From the NCBI GenBank assembly GCA_907163375.1, contig CAJQUW010010322.1, positions 28,716 through 92,715 on the forward strand: a stretch of DNA of 64,000 bases, given 5' to 3'. Shown here in pieces: positions 59,993 through 64,000 of this stretch. The notes under the pieces are model-generated. The model searched no databases. It saw nothing but the letters and a program-made list of their open reading frames with translations, and was not told the origin of the DNA. The number at the start of each line of letters is the position of its first letter. Positions within the stretch are counted from its first letter, which is position 1. Position numbers and translations under genes: made by a program. Source of the DNA: Prostheceraeus crozeri. Taxonomy: Eukaryota; Platyhelminthes; Polycladida; Euryleptidae.

Positions 59993-62900
59993 ATGACATA
60001 TATCTTTGTCCGATTCCTTGATGGTTCTGGAACGGCAATTGTGCCATCCTCATGGGCAGAAGAAATAAATGCGGAAGATGAACCGAAATCAGGTCAATAT
60101 AGAGTTGTTGAAGTCGCTCACCCTCCACGGGAAAAATATAGCCAAATGCGAACTTTCTTGAAGAAACGCACCGCAGCGGATCCCTTGTGGCAATCATACG
60201 AAGCTGACTGTTGTATACTTTCAAGTAAGAAAACGATTTTTGTTCAATTTATTGTAAATTTGTAAACTAAAAACGTCATATTTTCATTTGCCTCGCTTGT
60301 TCTCTTGGATGAAATACAACAAGTGATGTGATATGATGATACAGTCGCTTCTAGCAGTAAATGCAGTCCTACAGTTCTATGACGCAATGAAAAGGACGGC
60401 GCAAACTTTGCAATCTCAGTGATCAGAATCAGAAATCAATTATCATCAAGTAATTGAAAATCAAAATATTACATTTTTATAGAAATCAAAGAAGTCAAAA
60501 CATTCATGGAGAAAATCATATATGTAAAACATGTGGCGAGAAGGCCTATCTGTCTCCGTGAGCTTACAGATTTCATCAATATGAATGCGTGTGCGAACAT
60601 TTGAAAGTGTACATAAAGTGCATAATAAAAGATGAAACAAAAAATTAGTACATTATTCTACAATGTAGGATAAAATGTAAGAAGATGCGCATATTTATAA
60701 TAACATAAATTTCGAGAAAAGATAACATATAATCAAAAATTACATAAGTAGTCAATAAAGAAATAAAGTCAAAAAACCATCTAGAAAAATGGAAATGGAT
60801 CAAGTAAATGGCATTACTACTAAAAGATGAGATCAGAAAACAAGCCAATGAAAATAGCAAATGATAAAAACAGTAATACATAAATTGCGAAAAAACCAGA
60901 TTACGAAAAAAAAGTACAAATTAAAACATGGAAGAAAATAAAAAAAAGTCGAGTAAAAAATACCAATTTTTACAGTTCATATCACCAGGCCAGGATTTAT
61001 CGATTATTGATTGATATATTTCACAAATTTAATTCTGCGTTTATCTGCCATTGGAATTAAGAGTGTGCAGTGCTACGAATATTTAAAACAAATTGTGATT
61101 GTAATTAAGACTACGGATTTGAGCCGATAGTTATCTATTTATTGTTGATAAACATATAGCTAGAGGATTAATTCGAAAGTAAATGTAGGCAATAACTTGG
61201 ATGAACCTATCAAATGCTGAAATTGCTTTAAGTACTCAGGTAGGCTTACTTTACCTAGTACTATTTCACAGGGCAGCACTGTAATTTAATATTTATAGCA
61301 GTCACATATCCATCTCTGTTGATATTTAAGGCATTTGATCAATTTCACTGATTGATTTGATTGTTCCCAACATTTGCATGAGCATCATTTGATGACAACC
61401 ATTTTCAGATGAATTGCGGAAAATCCGTGAAATAGCTTCGAAATATGAAAATGGCGGAAATTGCCAGTCCACGGATTACGAAAATGGGAGAGAGAAACCC
61501 ACTTTTGATCAGAGCTTTCCGAACGAGCGATTGACGACGATCGAACGTGCTGAGGATGAGAGTCGTCCTGCTGAGCACCCATCCACACCTCCCTCCGTGC
61601 TTCCTCAAATTTCTCTCCATATTCCTACAACCCCCACCGTATCGCCCGCAACTCTACAAGTAGCACCAAAAGTAATAAAGACGGGGACGGCGACACAGAA
61701 TCTCAATTTCTGCTCCGATGAAAATATCAATGCATTGAGGTCGACGGTAGAAAGGAAGATTCGGGGTTCCCTAGACACCTATGATGGTATGGTGACATTG
61801 ATGCTAAATCAGCAATTACTGCTATCAAAGCAATCAGTCCAAATAAACGAATTGACGAAAAAAGTTTCTCACATGGAAGACGCCATTCTTGAATTGACCC
61901 CCAAAACATTGTCTCATTCAAACTCCGATACACTCCCATTGCAACCAGCTTCAAATTTTAAAAATTACATTCAACTTTACCGCAGACTGCATACAGATGA
62001 AGGATTTCATGAGAGAGTGGTAAGTTCGCGTTTTTTAAACAAGGTTGTTTGTTTTATACGTTGTCATGTGTTGACCTCCATGTGAATTTGGTCAAATGTG
62101 ATCACTTTTGAACGATGCTGACTCTGATCCAGTGGATTAATCCCGCCACGGTCAAAATTACCCAAAGATCCTGAATCTACTATAAAGAGCAAATTTTATT
62201 CGATTTATAGTATTTGAAATGAATATCCATGGGGAATAGTAAAATTTCATTCGATGATGATTTTTATTGGGGAGGATTTAGCATTAGAAAGATATAATTC
62301 CAATAGTTTGTAAATTATTGATAACACTTCGAAACTTAAAAATTGATAAGTTATAAATCATATACACTTCACTTTGATAGACACAAATTGTGCAGAAGGT
62401 TCTATTTATTATTGAAATGTAGCATTATGGCAGTTTAGTTATCGTTTGATTATTGTCAAAAGCATCAGCTGAAAGCCAAAAGCTGCTCAATGTAATATAT
62501 TGTGTTCGGCGCTGTGGCCTTGTGGTAGAGTGTTCGCCCTGCTTCCGGGAGACCTTGGTTCAAACCTTGGTCGGGTCAAACCTAAGACTTTTAAAAATAG
62601 GGACACTCTGAATTCTTGCTAAACACTCAGCACAAAAGGAATGAGAGTGGGATAAATGATAACTCGGCCACATGGAAGAAAGGCTCCGTACCCAATGTGC
62701 TTCCGAGTATAAACAAGGTTCATTTATTTATTTATTGTGCTTAATTATTCTGTTAACTAAGTAAACTTGTTGTTAGTTTTTACAGTCAAGCAGTCCAACT
62801 TAAGCTATTCGTGCTATTTTTTGTGTTCCATTGATTTAAAGGAAAATTGATTGTGTAATCATATAACAGAAAGTATTTCTTCATTAAGTTATTGTACAAT

Positions 62901-63504
62901 TGTACATATGTTTTCGTTGCATGTTGGCTGATTAACAGTAACAAATGTATTCCACATCTGGGACGGGACTGAGATATGTGCCCAATCCCACAATACCACG
63001 GTTTATAACTTAATAACAACTAATTATGACTTTCATAGTATCAGTCTCTAAAGGACAATATTTATGTAGGCTAATCAAGTTATTCGCGATTTCTCCAGTT
63101 GTAAGTCACTTGTTCAAAATATCAACTTAATACCCCAAGCCTATGTCATTGCTACAGTCATCATTTGACTTTAATAGGTTAACTTAACTCTTACCGATAT
63201 TTTTGTTTTCGATGCTATGTGTTAAACACGCAGTAGGTCGGTAATTATAGATTACAGGTACCGGGACCATTATGACAAGTTGACTTTATTTCTTTATAGA
63301 TTCAATATTTATGCTCATCTGGAGGTCGAAATATCAAGGACAGCATTCGACGAATGATGCCAAAAATAATAAGCCCTGATTTGGAGGAGAAAGTCAATTT
63401 CACTGGGTTTAACATGTGACTACGGGCACAGATGGAATTGGGAGTGGAAGCTCCTTCAAATGAATTTCTGGCATTCAAAAGCACTATGTTCAAAACGCTG
63501 TACA
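59993..63504 (+). pseudogene. DUF4806-type gene, three visible exons, with one in-frame TGA
   Basis: Exon a 59,993-60,224 reads MTYIFVRFLDGSGTAIVPSS ... DPLWQSYEADCCILS, then a GTAAGA donor. Exon b 61,409-62,019 follows TTTTCAG and reads NELRKIREIASKYE, a Pro/Thr-rich linker, a coiled-coil-like LLSKQSVQINELTKKVSHME and FKNYIQLYRRLHTDEGFHER, then GTAAGT. Exon c 63,300-63,504 follows TTTATAG and reads YLCSSGGRNIKDSIRRMMPK, then a GTAAGT donor. Phases agree at both junctions. This order (N-terminal FxxVxFLDG...VPSSW, C-terminal LxSxGGxNIKDxIRRMM) is that of DUF4806 proteins. TGA at 63,417-63,419 interrupts exon c, and later exons are not evident. It may belong to the same transposon as the tnp2-like gene, or be a host gene. 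Confidence 0.65.
62504..62737 (+). repeat. tRNA-derived SINE in an intron of the DUF4806 gene
   Basis: The head has an A box (TGTGGTAGAGTG) and a B box (GGTTCAAACCT). It is followed by a body including GGGATAAATGATAACTCGGC and a tail of ATTT repeats. About 230 bp, and it looks full length. Confidence 0.8.
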
Positions 63505-64000
63505 GTAAGTTGTCATTATCATTACACTTTATTCTTCTCGTTCTTTTTGGACCTTACTTACGATTCTTCATTTTCGATGATTGTATGTAGCCTATTCTAA
63601 ACCAAAGCACACATTCTTGTAAATGCTACGTTGTTGATTTCCAACATAACGCCGTAGACTTCATAAAAGGAAATAGTCATTACGAAATTATTTGCAACAT
63701 GTGCTTTAGTACATACGTGATCTCCATGCAAAAATATAGATCTTTTCATTTTCTATCAATCCTATATCATTTAGAATCAAATGCGCCTTACTTCATGTTT
63801 AATTTATCTATAGTTGTTTGACTTATCACTGAAAACAATTCTTACTTGAATTTCTACTCTAAAAATCTTGCTTGAATAAATTATTGTAGTACAACCTAAA
63901 TGCAATATATTGCTGTGTTATACATTTTGTTAATCGCTCAATGGCATGCGTATTGCATAAATTAAGTTAACAATAAAGGACCAATGCATGATTAGACTTA
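63505..64000. other. right edge, no recognised gene
   Basis: AT-rich, probably intronic to the DUF4806 gene. No further exon identified. Confidence 0.4.

Overview
The window is eukaryotic and almost entirely mobile DNA. Genes carry GT-AG introns, AATAAA signals and TATA boxes. The mix of Polintons, piggyBac, Tc1/mariner, Penelope-like elements (PLEs), a BEL/Pao LTR element, an RLE-type retroelement, a DUF4806 gene and tRNA-derived SINEs fits an invertebrate animal, probably marine. I cannot place it further. No rRNA genes, CRISPR arrays or bacterial features are visible.

Layout. 1-12,117: right-hand part of a Polinton (copy A), cut by the window's left edge. 12,118-13,663: PLE reverse-transcriptase scrap, a TTAA-bounded MITE and a piggyBac relic. 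13,664-38,901: a second Polinton (copy B) with both terminal inverted repeats, AG/CT ends and a 6-bp GCTATT target duplication; it sits inside the piggyBac relic. The copies share orientation and are about 98% identical by eye. As fossils: the visible part of copy A has about two or three interruptions and copy B about four. 39,389-42,358: a second piggyBac bounded by TTAA. 42,434-46,640: PLE debris with hammerhead-like motifs and a modular Tc1-like array. 48,235-54,324: a BEL/Pao element with 154-bp LTRs and a GATTT target duplication. 57,496-63,504: a decayed tnp2-like transposase followed by a multi-exon DUF4806 gene.

Polinton gene logic. A long minus-strand array runs inward from the right end: a leader-intron gene, a RING-like protein, a DEDDh-like exonuclease, a small copy of the pPolB N-terminal domain, a membrane RING-like protein, a basic virion-type protein, packaging ATPase, integrase with chromodomain, core-like protein, major capsid protein and adenain-type protease. 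It converges on a short plus-strand cassette of two related small proteins, resembling PC4, followed by a protein that I read as a two-repeat TATA-binding protein (TBP) homologue. Beyond that are three minus-strand virion-type genes, then the plus-strand protein-primed DNA polymerase. Copy B's left arm also carries an RLE-type reverse transcriptase and a GC-rich coiled-coil gene.

The most interesting observation is the TBP-like gene, present in both copies. It is 181 residues, the size of the TBP core, and keeps the YEPELFP stirrup and three of four DNA-intercalating phenylalanines. With the PC4-like neighbours and TATA boxes just inside both ends, it suggests an element that brought its own promoter-recognition factor. 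That functional reading is inference.
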